Shown here: piece by piece, positions 39,901 to 51,480 of the stretch | Numbering within the stretch: position 1 is the stretch's first letter | Layout: each line of letters opens with the position of its first letter | DNA from: Atrichornis clamosus | Taxonomy: Eukaryota; Chordata; Aves; Passeriformes; Menuridae | Direction of reading: 5' to 3' | DNA: 64,000 bases | NCBI GenBank assembly: GCA_013400975.1 | Contig: WBMZ01011871.1 | Span: 1-64,000 of the forward strand | Program-made: the position numbers and the translations under genes | The notes under the pieces: model-generated | What the model saw: only the letters and a program-made list of their open reading frames with translations | The model's database searches: none | Told to the model about the DNA's origin: nothing

Positions 39901-42900
39901 ATATTGGAAAAGAAATACGAATTTTTGGTATGAGAGGGAACTTTTGTTTGCAGGTTAAAACAGTACATCTGTGATCACTGTTTTTAGTTGAAAGATACTT
40001 TGGAACTGTTTTGAAATTGCCTGGAATTTTACAGCACAGCATTAGGAAGACTCCTGGTACATTAGATGGGTACTTTTCATGCTGCTGTCAAAACTATAGG
40101 GAACTTTCAAAGTGGATACCAAGAACAACAGTCATGGTGGGATGGGCAAGGAGGGTTTTCCTCATTTTTTGCATTTTTTCTGCTCATTAGCACATATCAT
40201 ACTTTTAAAATAAATAGTTAATACACAGGTTTGGTGAGAAAATAAATTAAGCAACTGAGATTGGATCTTTTTATCCCCAATTAGATGAATGCTAATAACT
40301 GTGTTCAGATTTAGTTAAGACTTGCTTAATTGTAGAACTCTGATGCATCAGTTCAGCTGGGGGAAGGGAGACGGGGGAGTTACATGGCCACTAGAAACAT
40401 GTTCTCTGTGAGTAATGTGGTCTAAAATCACTGGTGTAGCCTCTTGCAGTGACAAGCCTGTGAGAATTTACTGCAGAAAAAAAGGTGATTCAAGAGCCAT
40501 TACTCAAGAAATAAATTCATAGGAGAAATTGAATTTTATTTCCCATTGTTATGACAAATTAATTCTTACCATCTGTCTCAATCAGAGTTCCTTGATCAGT
40601 CTGTCTTTCTGTGGACTACTCTGAATTATACAAAACCCCCTACTCTTCCATTCCTCCTTGTCCATAGTCAGCATGTCTAGGAACTGCTATGTTTCTGGCC
40701 TTCTCACGTTCTCACTGGCTTAGTCTTTGCTCAGTGCCCTTAAAACTATGCTAATCCCCAGTAATTTCATAGCCTTTTTCTTTGTGCTGCCTGGCACACC
40801 CCGAGTAGAAACAAATGCAAGAGCATGCTTTTACTTGTTTCAGAGTTTCTGAGCATGTAAGTAAATAACTTTCTGCACAAAGTACGCTGTTGTTGTATAA
40901 TTTGCCGTAATAATAATGTGATTCATCCTTAATTCTACTACTCTTCATCTCAGCCTCAGTACATAATTCTGGTATAATGAAGTATGCACGTTCCCAGGTT
41001 GTTACACCACTATAAAACCCTATCAGCAAATTTACAGATATTCCACATGTGCATAATTTCATAAATAAATTATCATCCTTATGGTAGTTATTATACTGCA
41101 TGGTCTAAAACACACGTTCTTGCTTTAGACTCTGGATGATGCATAGAATAGAATCCCTGGAGTGAGAAATGCATCTCATTTATTCCAAACAAGAAACAAA
41201 CTGGTGGTCCTTCTTGCACATAGAACTGATATCCCTTTAAAGTCTGAAATGCAGAGTAAGTCAGAATCTTTGCCATGACTGAGCAGGATTTTCTTTTTTA
41301 GGTTGATTAGGTTGGAATTTAAGATCAGAACAGAGATAGTAAACAGACAGAGACAGAGCTTCACATAAATATGCCAGAATCATATTTAAAGACTCGGTTA
41401 AAATAAAGTTAATGTCCAGATACTCAGAGACTTGGCAAATAGGGAGAATTATGGAATTTTTTTCTTTGTCTGCTAAAATGTGAGCTGTATCACAAATTCT
41501 GTCTTCCCACAAATGGCAGCTAATCTCTACCAAGGCAGTGTTATTTCACCCCAGAGATGCTTACAAGGAGAGGAGCACAACAGAAGTGTTTGCTTGCTCA
41601 CTCTGCTTTGTATCCTGGTCAGCGCTTGTAGGTGCAAGACCCACTTCTGGGTCTTTCAGATATTTCTGCAAGGAGTCAATTTCTAATCAACAAAACTTTT
41701 GTCCTACTAACATGCTAGGTATCTTCCTTGCCAAGGACCATGGAAGCCTACAAGGACACTTGTCTTGTGTGAGATTTGGATCATTACCTTACTTTTGTTC
41801 TTAGAAACTGTAGTTTAATCTCTTTCTGTCAGGCTTTGTCATGACACTTAAATCAGAAAGTCAGTTAACTCAGACACTCCAATATCCACTGTCTTTGAAG
41901 TGTTCAAGTCAGGTTTTCATCAGAATAGGTAAGAGATGCCTGAAGGCAGTGCTTTGCAGGGTCCCGAAGGCACAACGTGGCTGCCAGGTGAAAGGACACC
42001 TGTAAAGCTTCCCAGGGCTCCCTTCCATCAGAGCCACCATGCAGTGAGTACAGAGGTGGTGTTACACATCTCGCTTTTTGCAACTTACTGCAGAAATTTC
42101 TCTTGTCGTTTCAAACACCTGGGTGTTATCCTGATGGCTTTATCCCTGTCTCCCTGACGCTTCCAAGGTGTTTCTAGGTATGCAGGTACATAGCTGTTTG
42201 CATAAAATACAGTTATCTTCTTTCTAACAAAACCTATGTGATTCATTGTGATCTGTTGGCTTCATGTGCAGGGTTCCATGAAAAGTGAGCTTTAGTTCAC
42301 AATCTCTCTATAGAGACTAATTTCCACATAACATGCTGTAAAATGCTATATAAAATCGAAGCTGCAAGTCAATAAGAAAAAATTTGCATAGGAAAAGGCA
42401 TTATCCCTGCATTGCAGTCTGTCTAAAGAGATTGTTAAAAGCCATGTATGTGGACATACACAGAATGTGTGATTATGAATAGAAAAGAATTTCTGTCTGG
42501 TAGATCCGTCATCTTTACTTCTCATATTATTCAAATGTATTGCTGCAGTCCAGTTAATAAATAAGTTAATACATTAGTCAATCAAACATAAAGAAACCTC
42601 AGGGGGGAAAAAAAAAGTCTGTCTTCCATGGTTTTAAGTATTTGTGGGAAGACCCGGATAATTATAGAAAAAAGGATCATATGCTTTTAAAAAAATTGTG
42701 TCGTGTTACACTTCGTTTTCCTTTGCTGCTGCCATCAAATGGCCTATAGAGACTTCTCTGTAGGACAATTAAGCTTCCTGAGCCAGATGTGAAAGCTGGC
42801 GAAACTGTTAAAGGAAACATTTAATGAGTAGAAGTCTCCTGACAAGTCTAACAGGGTTTTAAAAATGCAAACAAATATAGCGTAAGTTTAAAGATTGCAA

Positions 42901-43082
42901 ACTCAGGTAGATCATGAAGAGTTGTTTTTCTAAATGATCTCATGGAACAACACTTTTAAAAAATCAGAAGAAAGAGATAGATGTAACTGTTAACTAATTC
43001 AGAGTAAGAAGTGGGGTCACGCAGACCACTGTTTTCAGGTTCAGTAAGGGTGCTGCCGTTCAGCTATTTAAATATACAATTG

Positions 43083-44350
43083 TAGCATCATAGAACTATT
43101 TAGGTTGGAAAAGGCCTTTAAGATCATTGAGTCCAACTGTTAAACCTGCACTGCCAAATCCTGCACCAAACCATGTCCCTCAGTACCATGTCTATACTAA
43201 TTAACTCCAGGCGTGGTGACTCAACCACTTCCCTGGGCAGCCTGTTCCAAATGTTTTTTGGTGAAGACGTTTTTACTAATATCCAATCTAAATCTCCCTT
43301 GGTGCAACTTGGGCCATTTCTCTTGTTTTATCTCTAGTTGCCTGGGAGAAGAGACCAACCCCCACCTGGCTACAGCCTCCTTTCAGGGAGTTGTACAGAG
43401 CGATACGGTTTCCCCTGAGCCTCCTTTTCTCCAGGCTAAACACCCCAACTCCCTCAGCTACTTCTCACAAGACTTGTGCTCCAGACCCTTCACCAGCTCC
43501 ATTGTCCTTCTCTGGACTTGCTGCAGCCCCTCAATGTCCTTCTTGTTGTGAGGGGCCTGAAACTGAACCACAGAGTTTGAGGTGTGGCCCCACCAGTGCT
43601 GAGTACAGGGAGACAATCACTGCCCTGGTCCTGCTGGCCACACTATTGCTGATACAGGCCAGGATGCCATTGGCCTTCTTGGCCACCTGGGCACAGCTGG
43701 CTCACGTTCAGTCACTGTTGACCAGCACTCCCAGGTCCTTTACTGCTGGGCAGCTTTCCAGCCACTCTGCCCCCAGCCTGTAATGCTGCAGGGGGTGGTT
43801 GTGACCCAAGGGCAGGACCTGGCACTTTGTCTTGTTGAACCTCATATAATTGGCTTGGCCCATCAATCCAGCCTGTCCAGATCCCTCTGCAGAGCCTTCC
43901 TACCCTCCAGCAGATCAACGCTCCCACCCAATTTAGTGTCATCTGTGAACTGACTGAGGGTGCACTCAGTCCCCTCGTCCAGATCATCTGTAGAGGTATT
44001 AAACAGGACTGGCCCCAACCCTGAGCCCTGGGGAACACCACCTGTGACCGGCCACCAGCTGGATTTAGCTCCAGTCACCACCACTCTCTGGGCCCAGCCG
44101 TGCTGTCGGTTTTTTGCCCAGTGAACAGTGCAGCTGTCCAAGCCACGAGCAGCCAGCTTCTCCAGGAGACTGCTGCGGGAAATGGTGTCAAAGAGTTTAC
44201 TAAAGTGCACGTAGTCAACATCCACAGCCTTTCCTTCATCCACTAAGTGGGTCACCTTGTCATAGAAGGAGATCAGGTTGGTCATGCAGGAGTTGTCTTT
44301 CATAAGACCTGCCTTTCATGCTGGCTGGGCCTGAATCCCTGGTTGTTCTC
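43083..44350 (-). mobile_element. CR1 LINE, 5'-truncated copy of about 1.27 kb (antisense)
   Basis: The plus strand starts with CATAGAACTATTTAGGTTGG and AAGATCATTGAGTCCAAC, the reverse complement of a CR1 3' end. It continues through typical CR1 3' UTR and reverse-transcriptase sequence to about 44350, where similarity fades. The orientation is opposite to SLC1A2. It is a non-LTR retrotransposon copy of moderate age, too short and too damaged to be autonomous. Confidence 0.95.
43863..44303 (-). pseudogene. Decayed CR1 ORF2 reverse-transcriptase fragment
   Basis: On the minus strand 146 codons remain open. They include the family words [10 protein letters not shown] (first catalytic aspartate region), [15 protein letters not shown] and [10 protein letters not shown], the last matching the RT F-x-DD catalytic motif. 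This is the C-terminal half of the palm domain. The frame is closed by TGA at 43863-43865, where a CGA codon would be expected (CpG-type C-to-T decay). Just beyond it the frame shifts before the next conserved words. The N-terminal endonuclease and early RT are missing because of 5' truncation. It is not a functional gene. Confidence 0.9.
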
Positions 44351-47300
44351 ATATGATTGTGATTAAACTCACCCATATCATTATGTTAAACTCACAGAAT
44401 GTACACTAAATGCTAACTCAGAGGAAACAACAAGTTTGTAAATTGTTCCAGGGAGAAAAGTTCTTTTTCCCTCTGCAAAAAGGCAAGTCGTACTTCAGGG
44501 TGTTGCTTGTAATACTAGTCCCTAGGCCAAATCAGGCTCCCTAGGAAATTACTAAATCTCCACTCAGAGTTCATTAAAGTCTTACAAATAAGAAGAAAAA
44601 AACATACATAATGCAGTTAAAATTCAATAGAAGGGCTTAGTGGCAGCAAGCAGCTTAAAACACTTGTTAATGCAGACTGAGGCTTATGTTTCTATTGCAG
44701 ACTGAAGCTTATATTACTCTTGTTTGTAAGAGTTTTGTGTGTTTGTTTTTGCACTTTTAAAAAAATTTTTGTGCAGAGGCTGAGACCTGTCCAGATTATT
44801 TTACTGATATATAATGCAACATTTAACAACTGAACATTACGTAGCAGGCTAATGTATGTTTTGCGCAATAAAAATGGTTTAGCTGTTTCCCCTGCATGGC
44901 CTGTCATATTGTGGCTGTATATGATGAATTTTACCAGTTCCAGCGTAGTTTGAAAAATATATCTAATCTAAGAAATTAAACCCCCAAACTATAGCACATG
45001 CCATGGCACAGTGGAACATTATAGTCCCAGACTGTCTCCCTAAAAAAGCTCAGCAGCTATTGTCGTGACATAATTAATTTAAGCAGCAGACAAAAACTAT
45101 TTCAACTCAAACTAGAAGTTTCCTGGTGAGCTCATGCTTGAGCCCTAATTTCACAAGAGCTGTGGCAAACAGTTTGGACTACTTACATCCAGCTAGTGAA
45201 ATCCCTTTTCTTCTGGTGATGTTCCCTAAGTTTTCCTAGTCACTCGACTTTTATCTGGCAACCAGAGTAGACCCTTTCCTACATATGAGATAGGAGTAAG
45301 CTGATTGTGTAGGGTGAAGCAGATCCATGCTCACTCTCTCTGTCATGAACACACCATGTAATCCTTAATAATCAATGTTATACTGTCTCTCCAGGGAAAG
45401 GGGAAGAGGTACAACCCTGATCCAAGCCTTGCTGCTAGCAAATATCCTTTGGGGCATATTAAACTCTCGTTTACTCCCGTGCAATCCCATTGATTGCTAG
45501 GAGGAGCTCTGTCAGTGAGGAATCATGAGGATTACTGTCCACCAAACTACATCGTGCCATTTTTGCCATGGTTTTTCCAACTACGCTTGAACCACTTATC
45601 TGAGCACTGCAGAATTGGCAAGGGGAGATTTGCAATCCGTTCACTTTTTATTCTGAGATCAAGACAGCTGATTCAGCTTTCTCTCTCTCCTCTTTTTTAA
45701 TTCTTTCCTTAAGAAGACCAGTCCTTCTAGGAACAATTGGACTTTTATAGCTGCTGTTTACTCATTGCTTCAGAAGAGACCAGTGTTTGGTTTGACAACA
45801 AACACGTAGCTCAAGAGATGTTCTTAGACCCTGATCTTAAGCCTGTCTGTCCAAGGTTGTTTTCTCAAGAATAGCTCTTGCTACCTAGATTGAAGTAATT
45901 GCTACAAAACAAAGCAGACTTCTATACTGAGAATACCTGCTTGATTAATTGACACAGCTGAAATACCTCGAACAGAATAAACACGGTCTCTGTTAATTTA
46001 CCTTGACCCCAGCATCTGTTTTTACTAGCCTTGTTATGGTCTGTGCCTACATTTTTCATTTAGATGAAAGATTATTTTTTCCCCTCTAGTCTGTAATCTA
46101 GGTTTATGCCAAACTGGGGAAGTATTTGGGAGATGGAGAGTTCTTTTCCCTGTAACTGACTGAAAATAAAAGGGCATTGTGTCTCAAGCGTTGTGTACAT
46201 GGTTAGCACTCAACTTTTGTGAGGAAAGGAGTTACATTTGGTAGCCAAGGAAAAGCAAACGGTTCCTCCAGCCTTTTAGTCCTAGAAGCTTCAGTGGGAA
46301 TATGAAAAAGAGAGAAGCAGTTGAACAGATACAGACAGCAGACTTTCCCAGAGGGAGCTGAGAGAAAACCTGTGAGAAATGCTTGGAGAAAATAGGAACA
46401 AACAATACCAGGGACCTTGATGCTTTAATGAATTATTTTTCTGCATTTTGACACATTATGTGTAGCAACCAGCCGGAGAAGCAGACTACAGCTTAAAAAG
46501 TGCAGATAGATTATCTCATATAGCACTGTATATCTTACATGCAAAACTAACTGTAAATGCTTAGTTAACGTAGATTCAAATGTTTATGGACAGATTCTTT
46601 TCTTGTGCCTTGTGCATACTGGGAAGATGAGGGACAGTGGAAAGAGCAAGTAGTTAACTTCTCATAGGCAAGGGATTGTTTCTTTGCTTTAAAGGGAGTA
46701 AAATTGAAGTTTAATTCTGATACTAATTTCTATTAATGGACTTATATATCACCTTGTCAGGGTAGAGCATATTTGAAATCAGTGACAATATAGACTGTGT
46801 TCACTTTGGGACAGTTCTATACTAAGGTGACTAAAAATCAAATCTCCTGGGCTCAAAGGGGTTCCTCTCTTTTCTCGGGAAAAGTGCTGTCTCAAAAGGG
46901 AGAAGGGTAGGCAACACTGGGCGAAGCAGAACATTCTACTAAATTATTCAAAAGCTGCCACATACTTCTAGCCCTTGGTATGGGCTGTTTGCTATGATCT
47001 GCTCTTTCATGTGACTACTTATTTTCCAATATTTGGTTCATTTTTTCGTAAGTCCTGTCAGTGTTTTTAAGCACCTGTAGTTAGCAGTAAATATTAGCAT
47101 CTTTGAAGGTCTCGGTACTTACGAGTTCTCTGTGGACCTGTTTTGGAGTTTAGCTGTTTGGCTGCTTGTCACAGTGACATAAGAAAATAATGAGCAAAAT
47201 TAATTTATGTCTTTATGTTCTGGCCTCAGTGGAGTTGGACTAAGAGATGTTTTGGTCGGATGGGTTTCAGATAAGCATTCAGAATGGGTCCTTTGTTTGA

Positions 47301-49596
47301 ATAGCCAGAGAAGCTCAGCACAGTGGAACAATGATTTATTTAACTAAGGTAATAATTTGCATGTTTGAGAGATCACAGCTGCTAAAATGCATTCTCTGCT
47401 GTTTTGTGATTCTTACCTATGTACAGAGGTACCCTTAACACAGAGATTAAATTAGTGGTCAGGTGTGTAGGAGGGCCTCTGGTTGTTGGTACACTTCTGG
47501 CTTTGTACTTGAGTACAGCACTGCCCACGAGTTGGGGTGCAGTCAAGCTCCACTCTGTCGTGCATTCATTTTTTTCTGCCAGCATGAAAATCTGAAGCAG
47601 AAGAAAGCCTTATACATGTTTAAGTCCCTTCCCTGCATGCTTTAACGTGGCACTGTGGCTTTCAGGGTATGAAGAAAGCTGTGCATGCGAGCATGCACTG
47701 TCAGTGGGAGACAGCAGAGGAGTAGGACAGATCCAGGGGGATCTGGTTCATAAGGGCCCATATTCTGCCCTAACTTACATCTGTGCATCTTCCAGTGACT
47801 TCAATAGGCACTTCTTGCAGCTGTGTCATTATGTGACTGGAGGTTTCAGGTGCAAAAATTCTGCATTCTTCTGGAGCTAAATACCATTAGATTTAGCTCT
47901 TCTGGAGCTAAATACCAAGATGCAGAGGCAGAAAACCAGCACAAGGAAGATGTCTCAGTCCATAAGACAAAAAGTAATTTCCTTGACTCTGAGGTAAACA
48001 GATTTTCCTCTTCTAGTAATTGGATAGAAAATTTCTGTTGCAAAATTTGGATTTTGTCATGTGCTATACAAGAAGTTTCTCTTAGCCTTCACAGAAGGTT
48101 TATATTTCACTATTGTTTCTCCTCCTCTCCTCCCACGACATCCTCAAAAGACTGGAACAATACTTCCCCTCTGGTCTGGTGACAAAGATCTCGTTGCTGA
48201 GAGCAGTGCTAACTCCTTTGTGGTACCATTTTTCATGTTACGATATTCATCTGTCATCACTTTTTATAACATGGCTGCATGGTTAGCATGCTTTCCTTTT
48301 GGGCCTTTTTCTTTAAAAACCCCATACTCATCAGAATTTCAGTCCATGCTGAAAGTTCACTTACAATCTTGAAGAGCTGGAGAGTGTAAAATTTGAAAAG
48401 CGGAAAAGATTCCAGGAAACCAAACTAAAATTAGCCCAAAGCAAAGTAATCAAGTACTTCTGTTTACTGATCCATTTCAGTTCTACCCAATTATTTGCTA
48501 GTGAGCAACACTCCAAGGTTTTCTTTTGAATTGCTTTCAGCTGTCCATATTTCAAAGTTCCAGAGGAATATATAATTAACCTGTAGCGAATAATAAGTTA
48601 TATATGTAACAAGTTATATATCCATGGTCAGAATGCAAATGAAACTAGTTGTAATACCCAGTTGCAAAATTTGGATCCCAAGTTCCTTGGGTTTTTGGCA
48701 CATTTCCACCAGAGATTTCATGGCTTTGTGGCCCATGTGCATGAAAACTGCAGACACTGTTTTATCTTTCTTATAATTTCTCAAGTTATGCACATTAATT
48801 GCTGCTGTCTAATCCTTATGTATCTCAGGTACTTGCACTGATGAGTCTTCAAGGAGTGGGCAAGCCTCACATTTGAGCTGTCAGAATGTGCACTGGTGTT
48901 CTTTGTTATTCCACCGTCAGCAGCACATTTCGTTGTGACCACAGCTGTGAAATGTTTTTAAGATTGCAGTATAAAGATTACAATGCTTGGAGGGGATTTC
49001 CCCCTTAAAAAAGAAGGAATATTCTCTAATGCATTTTCAGATGGTGCTAATTTTTTTAGCAATCAACTGTATTGGAAAGAAATGCAATTTCAATTTGAAA
49101 GGGAAAATCGTGGAAATATTTGCATCAAAATGACTGGATTTTTATTACAGGTCTAATAACTTTCTGTTGAGAAACTTTACAAAGGCAACAAGCTATACAA
49201 TATAAAAAAAGATTTGGTTCATTGGAAATGGCTTAGTACAGAGAACACTGAAACTTTATGTATCTTTTCAGATCTGTTTTAGGTCTGTAAACCTCAGTCT
49301 ACCGTTGTAGAGGAAGATTTTCTAAAATCTTGTCCTAATCTGTCATAAGACCAGATCTCAAAAAGTATATTTTCTTGAAAATAAAAAATTTGTTCTTTAT
49401 CTATTTCTCATATTTAAATAGACAGCCTTGTCTTTTAGGGGAAATGTTTGACTCACAGTAGTATTTTTAGTATATTTTTTCAATACATTTTAATATTTTG
49501 TATATAAAAAGGGAGTTTATTGTTACTAATTTCTCAGGTATTGAGAAAGTTAGAGGCACGACTTTTGCAGTCCTGCTCTCATGTGTGTTATCACTT
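44351..49596 (+). other. SLC1A2: SLC1A2 intron 1 segment: no supported gene
   Basis: About 5.2 kb of AT-rich intron. The only structure noted is a direct repeat of TTCTGGAGCTAAATACCA at 47869-47886 and 47900-47917, and a doubled AAGTTATATAT word near 48595-48620. No exon-like or RNA-gene signal was recognised. Confidence 0.7.
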
Positions 49597-50621
49597 TGCA
49601 TTGGTTTCGTATGGCTTGGTTTTAGTAGCAGGGGGCTACAGGAGTGGCCTCTGTGAGAAGCTCCTGGAAGGTTCCACCATGTCCAGCAGAGCCAGTCCCT
49701 GGCAGTTCCAGGATAGATGTGCCGCTGCCCAAGGCTGGGCCAATTAGAAATGGTGGTGACACCTCTGTGATCACAGATTTAAGAAGGAAAAAAAAACAGT
49801 GTTATTGCGCAGTTTTAATTGCAGCCCAAGAATAGCAGGGTGAGAACACATGAGAAGAACAACTCTGCAGGCACCGAGGTCGGTGGAGAAGGAGGGGCAG
49901 GAGGTGCTCCAGGCATTGGAGCTGGGATTCCTCTGCAGCCTGTGGTGAAGACCATGGTGAGGGAGCTGTTTTCCTGCAGCCCATGAAGATCCACAGGAAT
50001 GCCGAGATCCACCCATAGCCCATGGAGGAGCCCTCATGCCAGAACAGGTGGATGCCTGAGAGGAAGCTGTGCCCCCATGGAAGGCCCTGAAGAGCGACCC
50101 ACACTGCAGCAGTTCTGGGAGGACTGTTGCCCGTGGGATGGACTCGCATTGCAGCAGTTCGCAGGGAGCTGTTGCTCGGGAGTTGGACTCACGTTGGAGA
50201 AGTTCCTGGAGAACTGTCTCCCGTGAGAGGGACCCCACAGTGCAGCAGGGGAACAACTCCTCTCCCTGAGCAGTGGGAGAAGCCATGGGTGGTGGACTGA
50301 CAAAACCCCCATTCCCTGTCTCCCTGCCCTGGTGGGGTAGGAGGTAGAGCTGGGAGGAGGGAGGGGTGGGGAGAAAGTGTTTTTAAGGGTTTATTTTACT
50401 TCTAATTATCCTGCTCTGATTTTGTTTGTAATTAATGCAATTAATATCTCTAATTTCGAGCCTGTTTTGCCTGTGATGTTATCTGATGAGTGATCTCCCC
50501 CTGTCCTTATCTCAATCCATGAACCCTTCATTAAATTTTCTCTCCCCTTTCCAGCTGCAGAGGGGAGTCACTGAGCAGCTTTGGTCAGTAGCGGGCATCT
50601 GGCCAGCGTCAACCCACTACA
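49597..50621 (+). mobile_element. Solo LTR of an endogenous retrovirus (ERVL-like), sense orientation
   Basis: The 1,025-bp element begins TGCATTGGTTTCG, ends CAACCCACTACA (TG...CA termini) and is bracketed by a perfect 5-bp target-site duplication, CACTT, at 49592-49596 and 50622-50626. The general layout resembles a widespread songbird ERVL-type LTR, and a 5-bp duplication fits that class: a start near TGCATTGGTTTCGTATGG, an internal repeat array, and a 3' end with GGTCAGTAGCGGGCATCTGG. There is no internal retroviral sequence, so it is a solo LTR left by LTR-LTR recombination. Open frames inside it have no retroviral protein content. It lies 719 bp upstream of SLC1A2 exon 2 on the same strand. 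Confidence 0.9.
50106..50241 (+). repeat. Three 45-46-bp imperfect repeats inside the LTR
   Basis: Units 50106-50150, 50151-50195 and 50196-50241 each start with a GCAGCAGTTC / GGAGAAGTTC word. Each also contains a CTGTTGC/CTGTCTC core, a CCGTGGGATGGACT-like middle and an ACGTT/CACAGT end. A partial unit seems to precede them and another (GCAGCAGGGG) follows. Such arrays in LTRs often vary in copy number. Confidence 0.75.
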
Positions 50622-51340
50622 CACTTACTCAAATTTAAACCAGAGTTAGGAAAAAAAGTTTTTCCTCTAACCACTGCCAGTTCAATAAACCCAAAGGTTT
50701 TCTTGGGAAATGCATAGTTTTCTGACTAATTTCCAGTGGCAGTTGTTCAAGTCTCATTACAACCAAGCTAAAAGCATTCTCTTGACCACAGCATTCTGAT
50801 TACATCACAATAAAATGTTAATGTTGAAATTAAATGTTTTCAAAAGATTAAGCAAAATGTTATTGAATGCTTTATTTTGCAAATAAATCCTAATTTTTAA
50901 ACTATTATCTTAAACTGGAATTAAATAAGGTATTCAAATCTACATTTTCCTGCTAATACAAACTTTTTTCTTCAGCCCTCTCTTGTACTTAAGTAAACAG
51001 CCACAGTCTTTGGGGAAGTGGAGTTTTCCAACTCCAAACCAGTAGTTTAGTCCATGAAACATTTGGAATGATGTGTCCAGTGAATTAATTCTGATTGTAT
51101 CTCACCATTTGAGAAATAACTGCAAAAAGTACTGTAAAGGCTACACCTTCAGAAGGACACACCATTGCCATTTCAGAGACTTCTTTGGAGCAGTAAATAT
51201 GCAGTGTTTATGAAATGTGGGTGGTGATGGAATATGCGTCAGATTCCCCAGTTCTATATGATGGAAGTAATCCAGACTTTCCTCTCCCTTTTGGCATCTT
51301 ATGCTATAACTTCTACTTGATTTTTCACTTTCTATTCTAG
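50622..51340 (+). other. SLC1A2: End of SLC1A2 intron 1: no gene seen
   Basis: 719 bp of unique AT-rich intron between the solo LTR and exon 2. It ends in the acceptor TTTTTCACTTTCTATTCTAG with a good pyrimidine tract. Confidence 0.85.
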
Positions 51341-51480
51341 TGCCAACAATATGCCTAAGCAAGTAGAAGTCCGGATGCATGAAAGTCATTTAAATCCAGT
51401 GGAGCACAGATCCAGGAACATATGTGTGCAGTTCTGCCAGTCACTCCACAGGAATCTGCTCCTGACCCTTACTGTGTTTG
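51341..51480 (+). CDS. SLC1A2: SLC1A2 coding exon 2 (N-terminal tail, start of TM1)
   Basis: 140 bp, entered in phase 2 of codon 6 and leaving after the first base of Gly53; bordered by CTATTCTAG and GTAAGC. It encodes residues 6-52: the cytosolic tail [17 protein letters not shown], a variable stretch, and [12 protein letters not shown], which opens TM1. Cys38, the palmitoylation site known in rodent GLT-1, is present, and an extra cysteine sits at 34. Residues 24-36 differ markedly from mammals, whereas MPKQVEVRM and the TM1 start are conserved. The alternative-N-terminus isoforms of mammals share this exon. Confidence 0.97.

Larger units (their letters stand above)
23606..43082 (+). other. 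SLC1A2: SLC1A2 intron 1, central 19 kb: no supported gene
   Basis: AT-rich intron without recognisable exons. It contains a dispersed 40-bp repeat pair (24654-24693 and 25306-25345), a 16-bp tandem duplication (27505-27536), the N-containing duplicated block (27891-27991) and homopolymer runs. Open frames of 130 codons or so occur on both strands (for example 26375-26776 plus, 36244-36633 minus, 37892-38284 minus). None shows family motifs, splice context or a recognisable protein. Confidence 0.7.

Noticed and set aside
49771..50312. Overlapping open frames of up to 171 codons in the LTR
   Set aside because: They run through the 45-bp repeat array of a solo LTR and contain no gag, pol or env motifs.
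955..51340. Alternative first coding exon encoding the mammalian MVS N-terminus
   Set aside because: ATGGTCAG words near 8246 and 25636 are followed by TT rather than a GT donor, so no usable exon was identified by eye.
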